Source of the DNA: Acidobacteria bacterium AB60
GTDB lineage: Bacteria; Acidobacteriota; Terriglobia; Terriglobales; Acidobacteriaceae
NCBI GenBank assembly: GCA_008682415.1
Contig: VANK01000006.1
Coordinates: 124,001 to 188,000 of the forward strand
Reading direction: 5' to 3'
Length of the DNA: 64,000 nt
The notes below the pieces were generated by a model. It searched no databases, was not told the origin of the DNA, and saw only the letters and a list, made by a program, of their open reading frames with translations. Each line of letters opens with the position of its first letter. Position 1 is the stretch's first letter. The position numbers and the translations under genes are program-made. Below, in pieces: positions 19,850 to 29,583 of the stretch.

Positions 19850-22579
19850 TCAATCCGCGCGCAGCGCCCGCGACGGCTCAACCGCCGCCGCCCGCCGCGC
19901 CGGAACCGCCGCCGCCACCACCGCCATCACGACAATCCCCAGCACTCCCAGCCCGTACACCGCTGGATCCGCAATCGACACTCCGTACAGCTGACTGCGC
20001 ACCGCCCGCAATGCCAGCATCGCCACCGGAAGCGCGCCACCCACCGCCCAGCCCGCCAGCACCAGCGTCTCCCGCAGAATCAATCCCATCACCGTCGTTC
20101 GTCGCGCCCCCAGGGCCATGCGAATCCCAATCTCGCGCGTGCGCTGCGTCGTCGCGTACGCCAGCACCCCATACAGCCCAATCCCCGCCAGCAGCACCGC
20201 AACCACGCCAAACGCGCCCGCCAGCAGCGCCACCGTGCGCTCCGCCATCAGGCTCTTGTCGATCTCCTCCGTCATCGTCGTTACCTTGTTCACAATCAGG
20301 CGCGCATCAATCTCCTTCAACGCCGCGCGAATCGATCCCGCCGCCAGCTTCGGTTCCATCCCGGTGCGCGTGTACACCATCAGGCTGCCTGGCTTCTCCG
20401 CCTGCACAAACAGCGTGTAGCAAATCGGCCCGCCTGCCTCGCGCATCGACGCATGCTTCACATCCTCCACCACGCCCACAATCACCGCATCCGTGTTGGG
20501 CCGGTCCGGCCTCTGCACGTGCCTCCCCAGCGCCGCCTGCGGACTCGCAAAATAATGCCGCGCAAAGCTGCGGTTCACAATCGCCACCTTCTGCGAGGTA
20601 GCCGTATCCGTGCGCGCAAACAGCCTCCCCGCAAGCAGCGGAACCCCCAGCGTCTGCAGATACCCATCGCTCACCCACGGCAGTTCGATATCAAACTCCT
20701 CGTCCGGCTTGGGCGTGTAGCCGCTCACCTCCACATCCCCGCCCCGCCCGCTGGCCGTCAAATCCTCGTCGTTCGTCGCGCCCACCGCCCGCACGCCCGG
20801 CAACTGCGCCATCCTCTCCAGAACCCGTCCCTCCACCTCCACCACCGCAGCCCCGCGATACCCCGACAACTCCGGCGACAACTCAAACGCCAGCAGATGA
20901 TCCGTCGCAAACCCCGCGTCCGCATGCCGCAGGTTGCCAATCGTGCGCGTGAACATCCCCGCCCCCACCAGCAGCAGCAGGCTGAATCCCACCTGCAACA
21001 CCACGCAGCTTCGCCGAAACTTCAACCGGTGGCCCGCGCCGCTCCCCGCCTGCTGCCGCAACGCCTCCGCCAGCCGCGGATTCCAAAACTGCGCCGCCGG
21101 AGCCAGGCTGAAAAGCACGCTGCCCGCCACCGACACCGCCAGCGTGAACACCAGCACCCGCCAATCCACGCTCGCTACAAATGCTGAAGGATCCTCAGAC
21201 CCGGCGTTCATCCAGTTCACCAGCACATGCTCCGCCTCCGGAACCAGTGCCAGGCCCGCCGCCGCTCCCAGTAGTCCCAGCAACAACCCCTCGCACAGCA
21301 GCTGGCGCAAAATCTGCGCTCCCGTCGCTCCCAGCGCATAGCGCACGCTGAACTCCCGCACCCGGCTCGCCGCCCGCACCAGCAGCAGGCTTGCTACATT
21401 CAGCAGCGCCATCAGGGTAACCAGCCCCACCATCCCCATCACAATCAGCAGCGGCGTGCGCACGTCATCCCGCAACGGCGAAAACCCCGTCGCCCCCGCC
21501 TCCAGGTTCAGGTGCGCTCGGTCTACAAAACTCGCCCACGTCTTCGCGGAGTGGTCCCGCAGTCCCTTGAACTCCTCCGCCCGAATCGCGCGATACAGCG
21601 GGTTCAGCGCCGCCGACGCCTTCTCTGCACGCACGTCCCCGCGCAACCGGCCCACCACAGAAAGCCAATAGTCGTTCCGCCCCTCCAGATAATCCCACTC
21701 CGGCAACACCACTTTCTGTTCCGTCATCGGCACGTACACCGCCGGCGTGTGCCCCCACACCATGCTCCGAAATCCCTTCGCGGCCACTCCCACCACCGTG
21801 AACGGCGTTCCGTTGATCAACAGCGTCTCGCCAACAACCGGCGCTCCTCCCAGGTGCGTCTTCCAATACTCGAAGCTCACCACCGCCACGCGGTTCGCCC
21901 CTGGCGCCGTCTCATCGCTCGCGGCCAGCAGCCGCCCGCTCTGCGGCATCACGCCCAGCACCTCAAAGTAGTTGCCGCTCACCATCTCCGCGGAAACCGC
22001 CTCGGCGCGCTCGTGCCACTGCACGCCCACCGTCGCCTCCGCCTCCGCAATCAGCCCCTCCAGAACTCCGTTGCGCGCGCGCAGATCGCGAAACATCGGA
22101 TACGAAAACGCGTGGACATGGCCATTCGTGTCCCCGCCCTCCGAGTGCATATGCCCGGGATGCGCTCCCCCCGCGCTCAACACCACCAGCTCCTGCGGAT
22201 CCCGCACCGGCAGCGTCGCCAGCAGAGCCTGGCTCAACAGGCTGAAGATCGTGCTCGTCGCTCCCGTCGCCAGCGCCAGCGTCAGCACCGCCACCAGCGT
22301 CAGCCCCGCATTGCGCCACAAGCCGCGCACCGCAAAGCCCAGGTCCCGGCCCAGCAGCTCCAGCCTCCAACTCGGCCGCTCCGCGCGACACTGCTCCCGC
22401 GCCCTCTCCCGTCCGCCAAACGCAATCGCCGCGCGTCGCCGCGCCTCCTCCGCCGTCATGCCCGCCGCCAGGTTCGCCTCCACCTGCCGCTCCAGGTGGA
22501 ACGCAAGCTCCTCGTCCACCTCCGTGCGCCGCTTGCCCTTCACAAAAAAACGCGCGCGCGTCATCCACTCGCTCAGCAT
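19850..22579 (-). CDS. ADOP-type ABC permease, 909 aa
   Basis: The ATG at 22579 follows GGGAGG; the longer frame is shadow of the PadR gene. The N terminus has the short helical region typical of the group (VDEELAFHLERQVEANLAAG), then a membrane segment, a large periplasmic MacB-like domain (about 110-330), membrane helices around 350-480, a second periplasmic domain and a last permease block with RTREIGIRMALGARR. This duplicated permease without its own ATPase is the layout called ADOP in Acidobacteria. Substrate unknown; it needs a separate ATPase. It follows a PadR gene by 11 bp. Confidence 0.9.
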   Translation of the reverse strand: MLSEWMTRARFFVKGKRRTEVDEELAFHLERQVEANLAAGMTAEEARRRAAIAFGGRERAREQCRAERPSWRLELLGRDLGFAVRGLWRNAGLTLVAVLTLALATGATSTIFSLLSQALLATLPVRDPQELVVLSAGGAHPGHMHSEGGDTNGHVHAFSYPMFRDLRARNGVLEGLIAEAEATVGVQWHERAEAVSAEMVSGNYFEVLGVMPQSGRLLAASDETAPGANRVAVVSFEYWKTHLGGAPVVGETLLINGTPFTVVGVAAKGFRSMVWGHTPAVYVPMTEQKVVLPEWDYLEGRNDYWLSVVGRLRGDVRAEKASAALNPLYRAIRAEEFKGLRDHSAKTWASFVDRAHLNLEAGATGFSPLRDDVRTPLLIVMGMVGLVTLMALLNVASLLLVRAASRVREFSVRYALGATGAQILRQLLCEGLLLGLLGAAAGLALVPEAEHVLVNWMNAGSEDPSAFVASVDWRVLVFTLAVSVAGSVLFSLAPAAQFWNPRLAEALRQQAGSGAGHRLKFRRSCVVLQVGFSLLLLVGAGMFTRTIGNLRHADAGFATDHLLAFELSPELSGYRGAAVVEVEGRVLERMAQLPGVRAVGATNDEDLTASGRGGDVEVSGYTPKPDEEFDIELPWVSDGYLQTLGVPLLAGRLFARTDTATSQKVAIVNRSFARHYFASPQAALGRHVQRPDRPNTDAVIVGVVEDVKHASMREAGGPICYTLFVQAEKPGSLMVYTRTGMEPKLAAGSIRAALKEIDARLIVNKVTTMTEEIDKSLMAERTVALLAGAFGVVAVLLAGIGLYGVLAYATTQRTREIGIRMALGARRTTVMGLILRETLVLAGWAVGGALPVAMLALRAVRSQLYGVSIADPAVYGLGVLGIVVMAVVAAAVPARRAAAVEPSRALRAD

Positions 22580-22590
22580 GGCCGCCTCCC

Positions 22591-22920
22591 TCAAATCTCC
22601 TGCAACACCAGGTTGATTGCCCCCGTCAGCCGATGCCAGTTCGCCAGCTCCGCGTTCAGCTGCTTGCGCCCCGCCGCCGTCAGCGCGTAGAACCGCGCCT
22701 TGCGGTTGTTCTCGCTCGCCCCCCACTCCGCGCGAATCCACCCCTTGTACTCCAGCCGGTGCAGCGCCGGATACAGCGACCCCTGCCCCACCTGCAGCAC
22801 ATTCTCTGAGACCTCTTGAATCCGCTGCGCAATCGCCCATCCATGCAGCGGCTCATGCGCCACCGCCCGCAAAATCAACATGTCCAGCGTCCCCTGCAGC
22901 AAGTCCGTCGGTGGCGGCAT
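22591..22920 (-). CDS. PadR-family repressor, 109 aa
   Basis: A compact winged-helix protein: LLQGTLDMLILRAVAHEPLH, then GWAIAQRIQE, VGQGSLYPALHRLEYKGWI and AEWGASENNRKARFYALTAA, which are the PadR recognition helix and wing. The ATG at 22920 has GGGGAGAGGG upstream. PadR proteins usually repress neighbouring efflux genes and release DNA on binding small molecules. It lies 11 bp before the ADOP permease, so it probably regulates itself and the permease. Confidence 0.93.
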   Translation of the reverse strand: MPPPTDLLQGTLDMLILRAVAHEPLHGWAIAQRIQEVSENVLQVGQGSLYPALHRLEYKGWIRAEWGASENNRKARFYALTAAGRKQLNAELANWHRLTGAINLVLQEI

Positions 22921-23000
22921 TCCCTCTCCCCTCAACGCTCGACAAGAGCCTATCGCGTTCCCTTGTCGAACGTCAAGGGGAGAAAATTTTCGCATCTGTC

Positions 23001-23375
23001 CGAAGTTCCCGCACGACCGCGGGTGCCCTACCCAGCGCCTGTCATTCTGAGCGGAGCGCAGCGGAGTCGAAGAACCCGCAGTTGCCGTCCGAAGTTCCCG
23101 CACGACCGCGGGTGCCCTACCCAACGCCTGTCATTCTGAGCGGAGCGCAGCGGAGTCGAAGAACCCGCAGTTGCCGTCCGAGTTCCCGCACGACCGAGGG
23201 TGCCCCAGGTCTCCAGTTGTTGGAGACCTGGGATACCTCGAACCTCACCCAGCTTCTTCATCGTTCCCGCACGACCGAGGGTGCCCCGTCCTAGGCGCGC
23301 TTTATGCGCCTAGGGCGGGACAGCACGAACCCTAACCCATCCACATCGTTCCCGCACGACCGGGGTCCCCGGCTT
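23001..23375. repeat. Tandem intergenic repeats with variable hairpins
   Basis: This lies in the 595-bp gap (22921-23515), where I see no gene. Two 89-bp units (starting 23001 and 23090) share TTCCCGCACGACCGCGGGTG and a GTCATTCTGAGCG segment. Three further copies of the leader (near 23183, 23265, 23349) are followed by different hairpins, such as AGGTCTCCA/TGGAGACCT and CCTAGGCGC/GCGCCTAGG. The family recurs at 26645 and, inverted, at 57425. Confidence 0.85.
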
Positions 23376-23515
23376 TGCCTGAAGAACCGCCTTTTTGTAC
23401 GGACTATCTGGGTAGAGGACCCGATCCTCACCTGTTTCCCGATTCAACGCACCTTAAGCAAAGATAGGAAAGACCGGTCTTCCGCTCAGAGAGCACTTGT
23501 TGGGCTTCTGCTTCC

Positions 23516-26200
23516 CTATTCCGTTCGCAACACCTGAATCGGGTCCGTGCGCATCGCACGAATTGCCGGTAGATACATGGCAATAAGTGAGACAGCGGTC
23601 AGCAGTACAGCGGAGGCTCCGAACACTGTGGCGTCAAACCGGTGAAGTGGAAATGGAGACCTGGTAAGCAATCGATTGAACAGCAGCATCGCCGGTTCCG
23701 CAATCGCAAGTCCGCACATCAAGCCAATCGCAATACTTTTGATTGCCCGCAAAAGCACCGACCTGAAAACGACGGCGCGACTCGCGCCCAGCACCATCTT
23801 GATGCCAAATTCGCGCGTTCGCTGATTCACCGCGAATGACAGAACTCCGTAGACACCGGCGACAGCCATCAGCAACGCAATCGAGGTCATGACCAGAATA
23901 ATGTGCGCCAACGAAGTCATACCGTCCGCCTGATCCTCAAGCGACTCCCAAATGGTCTGGGGCGCGATCGTTTGCGTTGGATCCAGACTTTTAACGGCGT
24001 CTCGAACGGCAGTTTCCAGGGGCTTTGCGCCTCCCAGGAAGCGCACGTAAAGGTTGCCGCCGAGAGCGGATGCACTGCGGAGTGTATAGACGCGCGGTCC
24101 ATCGAGAACACCGAACCGCTCCGAACGAGTATCGGCGACAATCCCCACGACAGTAAGGTGGTGATCGTCAGGCATGACGATCGTCTTACCCAGCGGATCA
24201 CCACCAGGCCAAAACTGGTTTGCGAACGCCTGCGAAACAACTGCCACTGGGCCTGTGCCGGTGGAACCTACCTCGCCGGGGAGAAAGACCCGGCCCCGCA
24301 GCACGCGGATACCAAACGCGGAAAAGAAGCTGCTCGATACATCATCGACAGTCGCCGGTTGCCCGGTTCCCTTCGCCTGGCGCGGAAGGCGAATCTCTTC
24401 TGGTGAAGGCTGGTTGAATGGTTGAACGCTTGCATACGCCATCGACTGAACACCGGGCGTCGCGAGTAGCTTTGCTTCGAGGGCCTGATAAAAGGCCTCG
24501 GCCTTCGCCCGATTATTCCCAGATGTATTCACGTCCACCGGTACGGCAAGTGTCTGGTGAATTTCGAATCCCGGATTCATGCTTCTGATGAGACCGGGTA
24601 TCCGGCCGAACAGGACCGCCGCGCAGACCAGTACAAAGCCCAGAGCAATCTGCGTAGCGATGAGACCGCTGGTCGTGCGCGAGCGAACGGTAACGGCGCC
24701 TTCACGTCCCTTGAGCGCCGTCAGGAGATCCAGCTTCCATGCGGCACGAATCGGCATCAGTGACGACAATATGGTTGCGGCTGCCATGAGAATCGCCAGA
24801 TATCCAAAGACGCGCCAGTCGGGATGAAGAAGCACAACAAAATTGGCCTGACCTGCCGCCATGGTGTTCATGATCAGCAGCGGCACGCGATAGGCGAGTA
24901 CCATGCTGAGAGTTCCACCAATAAAAACGGTAAGCAGGCTCTCCGTCAACAACATGCCGGCGAGCCGCGATCGGCTGACACCCATCGCGAGGCGAATCGC
25001 GATTTCGCCCCTCCGTGCAAGGGTGCGCGAAAGAAAGAGCGTGGCCACGTTGCTGCAGGCAAGCAGAAGAATGAGCGCCAGCGGCCCCAGCATCAGCACC
25101 ATCAGTCCGAGCACCAGGTTATGGACGTTGGGATTTTCGATAAACGAGCCATTGGTGATCGCCAAGGTGGTTTTCCGATTGAAAGCCGAGACCTTCCGTT
25201 CCACGTATGCCCGATCCTGTCGGTTCATAACGGCCATTAGCTCAGCCCGCGCATCATCTCTCGTGAATCCAGCACGCAACCTTCCGATCATGGAAAGCCA
25301 TGGCGTGTCAGGGCTGGCAAGTAAATCCTGCGCTCGATTGAGCTGCGGCTCTAACGTGTACGGAACAAAAACCCCGCCAAGGAGGTAATTCGCAGCGTCT
25401 GAAGGCGCAACACCGATTACAGCTACGGGTACGCCATTCAGATGGATAGTCTTACCAACGATCCGCGGATCGGCGCCAAATTGGTGCTTCCACAATGGCT
25501 CGCTCAGCACCGCTACCTGCGCCCTATTACTGCGCTTACACTCCTCCGAGGCAAAGAACCTGCCCATCAGAGGACGATCAATTCCGAGTACGTGAAAGTA
25601 ATTGCAGGTAGCAAGCAACGTGGTGATGTATTTGTTTCCCTCTTCAACAAACGCAGCGTACTGTTGCTGCGCAGCCACCTCATTGAGAGCGTGCGAGTGA
25701 CTGCGAATGGCGTCAAAGTCCTCTGTCGTGAAAGCAGAATTTTGATCCGCCCCGGTGAACCATCCGGAGTATCGGGGACAAAGCTGTACAAAACTCGCCG
25801 GGTCGACCAGCGTTGGGGCTCTGAGGAACATCGCGTTCAACATCGTAAACACACCCGTGTCGAGCCCAATGCCCAGGGCGAGCGCCAGAATCGCCATCGC
25901 TGAGAGTAACGGCGCACGCCGTGCCGAACGAATGGCATAGCGAAAGTTCTGACCTATTTGTTCCAACCAGGCCCCGGACCACGTCTCATGTGTCTGCCCG
26001 CGGAGCGAAACAAGGTTTCCAAACGTCCGGAGAGCCGCGAGGCGAGCTTGTTCCTTACTCATTCCTCTTGCTAAATTCTCCTCAATCTGCCTATCGATGT
26101 GATCGCGCAGTTCTTCATCGAGGTCCGCATCCAGTCGTTCGCGACGAATCAGCGAACGCAGCCGCAAAGGAAGCGTGTACAGCCAGTTTTCGATCCACAT
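23516..26200 (-). CDS. ADOP-type ABC permease, 894 aa
   Basis: Second member of the same family as the gene at 19850. It opens with LDADLDEELRDHIDRQIEEN, the first membrane helix at about 95-115, a large periplasmic domain, membrane helices near 375-500, a second periplasmic domain with GDPLGKTIVMP, and a final permease block with RTREFGIKMVLGASR. Sequence differs substantially from the first copy, so it is not a recent duplicate. The start is 1 bp from the PadR stop, so the two are one operon. Transport substrate is not known. Confidence 0.92.
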   Translation of the reverse strand: MWIENWLYTLPLRLRSLIRRERLDADLDEELRDHIDRQIEENLARGMSKEQARLAALRTFGNLVSLRGQTHETWSGAWLEQIGQNFRYAIRSARRAPLLSAMAILALALGIGLDTGVFTMLNAMFLRAPTLVDPASFVQLCPRYSGWFTGADQNSAFTTEDFDAIRSHSHALNEVAAQQQYAAFVEEGNKYITTLLATCNYFHVLGIDRPLMGRFFASEECKRSNRAQVAVLSEPLWKHQFGADPRIVGKTIHLNGVPVAVIGVAPSDAANYLLGGVFVPYTLEPQLNRAQDLLASPDTPWLSMIGRLRAGFTRDDARAELMAVMNRQDRAYVERKVSAFNRKTTLAITNGSFIENPNVHNLVLGLMVLMLGPLALILLLACSNVATLFLSRTLARRGEIAIRLAMGVSRSRLAGMLLTESLLTVFIGGTLSMVLAYRVPLLIMNTMAAGQANFVVLLHPDWRVFGYLAILMAAATILSSLMPIRAAWKLDLLTALKGREGAVTVRSRTTSGLIATQIALGFVLVCAAVLFGRIPGLIRSMNPGFEIHQTLAVPVDVNTSGNNRAKAEAFYQALEAKLLATPGVQSMAYASVQPFNQPSPEEIRLPRQAKGTGQPATVDDVSSSFFSAFGIRVLRGRVFLPGEVGSTGTGPVAVVSQAFANQFWPGGDPLGKTIVMPDDHHLTVVGIVADTRSERFGVLDGPRVYTLRSASALGGNLYVRFLGGAKPLETAVRDAVKSLDPTQTIAPQTIWESLEDQADGMTSLAHIILVMTSIALLMAVAGVYGVLSFAVNQRTREFGIKMVLGASRAVVFRSVLLRAIKSIAIGLMCGLAIAEPAMLLFNRLLTRSPFPLHRFDATVFGASAVLLTAVSLIAMYLPAIRAMRTDPIQVLRTE

Positions 26201-26201
26201 C

Positions 26202-26537
26202 TCAAACCTCCGTAAGCCGCAACACGCCGGAAATGGCTGTTGAGCTGCGCTCCCAGTTTGCCGCCTCTTTTTCGAGATAGCGCCGCCCGAGCCGCGTCAG
26301 AGAGTAAAACTTGGCCCTCCGGTTGTTCTCGGTCGGCCTCCATTCGGCATGAATCCAGCCCTGCTGCTCAAGCTTGTGCAGAGCCGGGTAGAGCGACCCA
26401 TCGCTCACCTGCAGTACGTCCCCTGAGATCTGCTTCAGCCGCTGGCTGAGAGCCCATCCATGTAGCGGCTCAAGAGCAAGAATCTTCAGAACCAACAAAT
26501 CTAGGGTGCCCTGGATGAGGTCAGATGGTTTGCTCAT
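26202..26537 (-). CDS. PadR-family repressor, 111 aa
   Basis: PadR winged helix: DLIQGTLDLLVLKILALEPL, HGWALSQRLKQIS, VSDGSLYPALHKLEQQGWI and TENNRRAKFYSLTRLGRRYL. It matches the PadR at 22591 in order and spacing but not closely in sequence. It directly precedes an ADOP permease and most likely controls it. Confidence 0.93.
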   Translation of the reverse strand: MSKPSDLIQGTLDLLVLKILALEPLHGWALSQRLKQISGDVLQVSDGSLYPALHKLEQQGWIHAEWRPTENNRRAKFYSLTRLGRRYLEKEAANWERSSTAISGVLRLTEV

Positions 26538-26644
26538 GCGCGCTCCTCGCGGTTACCGAGAGATCATAGTCCACCTTCCCTCGGTAAGCAAGTGGAGCTA
26601 GCAGAACAACGCAAACTGCCAGGCGGTTCGGCCCCACTCACATC

Positions 26645-26910
26645 ATTCCCGCACGACCACGGGTGCCCCATGTCTCCCGTTGTTGGAGACATGGGAAAGC
26701 ACGACCCCCACTCAGCCTCTCTCCGCTCTCCCACGACCGAGGGTGCCCCGTTCTAGGCGCGCTTTATGCGCCTAGGGCGGGACAGCACGAACCTACCCCA
26801 GCCATCTCCGCTCTCCCACGACCGAGGGTGCCCCAGGTCTCCCGTTGTTGGAGACATGGGAAAGCACGACCCCCACCCAGCCGTCTGAGTTCCCGCACGA
26901 TCAAGGTTTG
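26645..26910. repeat. Second array of the variable-hairpin repeat
   Basis: Three or four units share ACCGAGGGTGCCCC and GGGAAAGCACGACCC-like flanks. Their stems are CATGTCTCC/GGAGACATG, CTAGGCGC/GCGCCTAG and AGGTCTCC/GGAGACAT; the last has one mismatch and looks like a hybrid of two types. The final copy decays after 26890. Confidence 0.85.
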
Positions 26911-27217
26911 ACCATCGCGCGTTGACGGGCCTTCTAACCAGGGCATGCCTTTCCAGCCGTGCCAAAAGACCGCCCCCTCGCCTGTCCACTCGCACCCCCG
27001 CGCTCGAGGTACCGGGAGATCCTTAGCGTTTTAGGCCGGAGACAGAATTGACAACCCCTTTCGGGCGAAAGCGGCTGGTTTTAACCTTCCGCTTGGCCGA
27101 CGGTCCTCCTCACAGACCAGCACGCGAAACTGGACAAGTCGACTCTTTTACTACATGACGCTTTACTGCATATGTGGGTGGATTTTACCGCGAAGATATG
27201 GCGAAACGTTCCATTTA

Positions 27218-27233
27218 CGTGATACATATCACG
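27218..27233. promoter_or_regulatory. Crp/Fnr-type palindrome
   Basis: CGTGATACATATCACG has seven-base arms around two central bases and the GTGA-N6-TCAC spacing of Crp/Fnr-family sites. It is about 570 bp upstream of the CRTAC1 gene and about 250 bp before an orphan terminator. No Crp-type regulator is in the window. Confidence 0.4.
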
Positions 27234-27487
27234 AGACAAGATCCAAGCGGCCATGCTCCCCGGACGCTCTTCTCTTCCCTTCCCGGAGCCCAGCCAGCCC
27301 GAACGCGGTCCGCCCGCCCCTCTCCTCCGAAGCCTGACCCCGCAGCCCCTCAGCCCGCGCCCTCCAAAATCTTGTCAAGACCCCGTTCGGTGGAAATCGT
27401 TGCAGACTCAAGAAAACAAAACGAAAAAAGTTAAAGAAAGTTTGGAGGTTAATTATTTCAACCTGTCATACTGTCTATAGAGTCGAA

Positions 27488-27532
27488 ACCGAGCCCCTCC
27501 CGGAGTCCCTCCCCGAGGGGCTCGGTCTTTTT
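27488..27532 (+). terminator. Strong rho-independent terminator without an obvious gene
   Basis: ACCGAGCCCCTC pairs with GAGGGGCTCGGT (12 bp) and is followed by CTTTTT. It points in the plus direction, but the nearest upstream annotated genes are on the minus strand. A short RNA ending here is possible. Confidence 0.75.
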
Positions 27533-27785
27533 GTGCCTAAACCCAAGAGAGGACCGCCTCCTGTCCTGCTCCACGTACGATCCCAACCCCGCGAAGCGTA
27601 TCGGGATGGAAGAATGAGTGACCTGACTCACATTCAGCGCGAATTGAACCCGAAATCGCGCCGAAGCAACTGATTTGGCGGCGCATCGCCGTTTTTTTCG
27701 GCGTGCGCACGGCAAAAGGCGATACAGCCGGTTGCAGTGCCCGGCTGTGCAAAAATCATCGTTCCAGCGAAAGGCGGCCAGCAAA

Positions 27786-29531
27786 ATGCGGACAGGCTTC
27801 GGGAGAACGAGCAGTGCGGCGCGCCGGCCGAAACTCGGCCGCGCCGCCGCCGCCTGTCTCCTCGCCGCCCTTTGCGCCGCTGGCTCACGGGCGGAAGAGC
27901 CAAGCCCGTACCCGCAGCTCGTCGATATCACCGAGTCGACCCACATCACCTTCGAACACCTCGCCAGCCCCGAGCAGAAGTACATCGTCGAATCCATGAG
28001 CGGCGGCGTGGCCCTGATCGACTATGACCGCGACGGATGGCCCGACATCTACTTCACCAACGCCCCCAGCGTGGCCATGGTGCGCGAAGGCAAGAAGGCG
28101 CGCAGCGCCCTCTACCACAACAACCACGACGGCACCTTCTCCGACGTCAGCGAGACAGCCGGCGTGGCCTACCCCTGCGCTGCCCAGGGCGCGGCGGTGG
28201 GCGACTACAACAACGACGGTTGGCCCGACCTGCTGGTCACCTGCTTCGGCGGCGTGGTCCTCTACCGCAACAACGGCAACGGCACCTTCACCGATGTAAC
28301 CGCGGCAGCGGGGCTGGGCGGCGACCATATGTGGGCTACCGGGGCGGCCTTCGGCGACTACGACCGCGACGGCTGGGCCGACCTGTTCGTGGCCCACTAC
28401 GTCGCCTTCGACCTGGAGCACATGGCCGCCTTCGGGTCGAAGGACACGTGCAAGTACATCGGCATCGACGTGCAGTGCGGCCCGCGGGGGATGAAGGGCT
28501 CGCCCGACAGCCTCTACCACAACAATCGCAACGGAACCTTCACCGACGTCTCCCGCCGGTCGGGGGCGGGGGATGCGGAGGGGCGCTACGGGCTGACCGC
28601 CGTCTGGTCGGACCTGGACAACGACGGCAAGCTTGACCTCGTGGTGGCCAACGACGGCCAGCCCAACTATCTCTACAAGGGGGACGGGAACGGGGGGTTC
28701 GTCGAGTCGGGGTTCACCTCGGGCGTGGCGTACAACGAGAACGGGTCAGCGCAGGCGAACATGGGCATCGCGCTGGGGGACTACCTGCACCAGGGGCGGC
28801 TGTCGCTATTCATCAGCCACTTCGACAACGAGTACGCGGCCCTCTATCGCAACGAAGGACACATGAACTTCACGGATGTGTCGGTGGCCTCGGGAGTGAC
28901 GCGGGCTACGCGCGGGTGGGTCGGGTGGGGGGATGGCTTTGTGGACTTCGCGAACTCGGGCTGGCCGGATCTCTTCCTCGTCAACGGTCATGTCTACCCG
29001 CAGGTGGACAGCGTTCCCGCAGGTCCGCGGTACAAGGAGCCAAAAGTGCTGTTGCGCAACCGGCGCGACGGAACGTTCGAGGACATCAGCCGGATGGCGG
29101 GAGCGGCGATCCAGGTTCCGCAGGTGAGCCGGGGGATGGCGATCGGGGACCTGTTCAACGACGGCCGTCTCGAGGCGGTGGTGGAGAATCTTGTGGGCCG
29201 GCCGATAATTCTCCGCCCCGCGGGAGGACCGCAGAACCACTGGGTGAGCTTCCAGCTCGAGGGCGTGAAGTGCAACCGGCTGGCGCTCAACGCCAGGGCT
29301 CGGGTGGTTGCGGGCGACCTGGTGCAGCTCGACGAGGTGCGAAGCGGCGGCAGCTACCTGTCACAGAACGATCTGCGCCTGCACTTCGGGCTGGGGGATC
29401 ACGCGCGGATCGACCGCGTGGAGGTGCAGTGGCCGGACGGCGCGGTGGAGCATCTGAGCAATCTTGCCGCCGACCGGTTCTACGTGGTCCGCGAGGGCAG
29501 CGGCGTGATCGCTCCGAAAGCAGTGCCTTAG
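27786..29531 (+). CDS. CRTAC1-family FG-GAP/UnbV protein, 581 aa
   Basis: The ATG at 27786 begins a signal peptide (LGRAAAACLLAALCAAGSRA). The body has FG-GAP/VCBS propeller repeats with calcium-type motifs: DYDRDGWPDIYFTN, DYNNDGWPDLLVTC, DYDRDGWADLFVAH and DLDNDGKLDLVVAND. The C terminus is an ASPIC/UnbV domain (residues about 485-575, with RSGGSYLSQNDLRLHFGLG and RVEVQWPDGAVE). Such proteins are extracytoplasmic, abundant in Acidobacteria and Bacteroidetes, and thought to take part in adhesion or binding; precise role unknown. An upstream ATG at 27675 lacks a ribosome-binding site. Confidence 0.9.
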   Translation: MRTGFGRTSSAARRPKLGRAAAACLLAALCAAGSRAEEPSPYPQLVDITESTHITFEHLASPEQKYIVESMSGGVALIDYDRDGWPDIYFTNAPSVAMVREGKKARSALYHNNHDGTFSDVSETAGVAYPCAAQGAAVGDYNNDGWPDLLVTCFGGVVLYRNNGNGTFTDVTAAAGLGGDHMWATGAAFGDYDRDGWADLFVAHYVAFDLEHMAAFGSKDTCKYIGIDVQCGPRGMKGSPDSLYHNNRNGTFTDVSRRSGAGDAEGRYGLTAVWSDLDNDGKLDLVVANDGQPNYLYKGDGNGGFVESGFTSGVAYNENGSAQANMGIALGDYLHQGRLSLFISHFDNEYAALYRNEGHMNFTDVSVASGVTRATRGWVGWGDGFVDFANSGWPDLFLVNGHVYPQVDSVPAGPRYKEPKVLLRNRRDGTFEDISRMAGAAIQVPQVSRGMAIGDLFNDGRLEAVVENLVGRPIILRPAGGPQNHWVSFQLEGVKCNRLALNARARVVAGDLVQLDEVRSGGSYLSQNDLRLHFGLGDHARIDRVEVQWPDGAVEHLSNLAADRFYVVREGSGVIAPKAVP

Positions 29532-29583
29532 GGCCGCTGTTGGTCACAAAAGTGGGTCCGGCGGCAGGCGGGTTTGGCTGCTG

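Larger units (their letters stand above)
26538..27785. other. 1.2-kb intergenic region with repeats, palindrome and terminator
   Basis: No convincing gene is visible; several open frames are short, overlap each other and lack ribosome-binding sites. The first part (26645-26910) is a hairpin-repeat array. A Crp-type palindrome lies at 27218. From 27420 it becomes A/T-rich and ends at a strong plus-strand terminator at 27488-27532 that no annotated gene feeds. Confidence 0.6.

Noticed and set aside
19640-21187. 515-residue plus-strand frame over the permease and tRNA
   Set aside because: Arginine/histidine/proline-rich antisense shadow of the GC-rich ADOP gene; it also crosses the tRNA.
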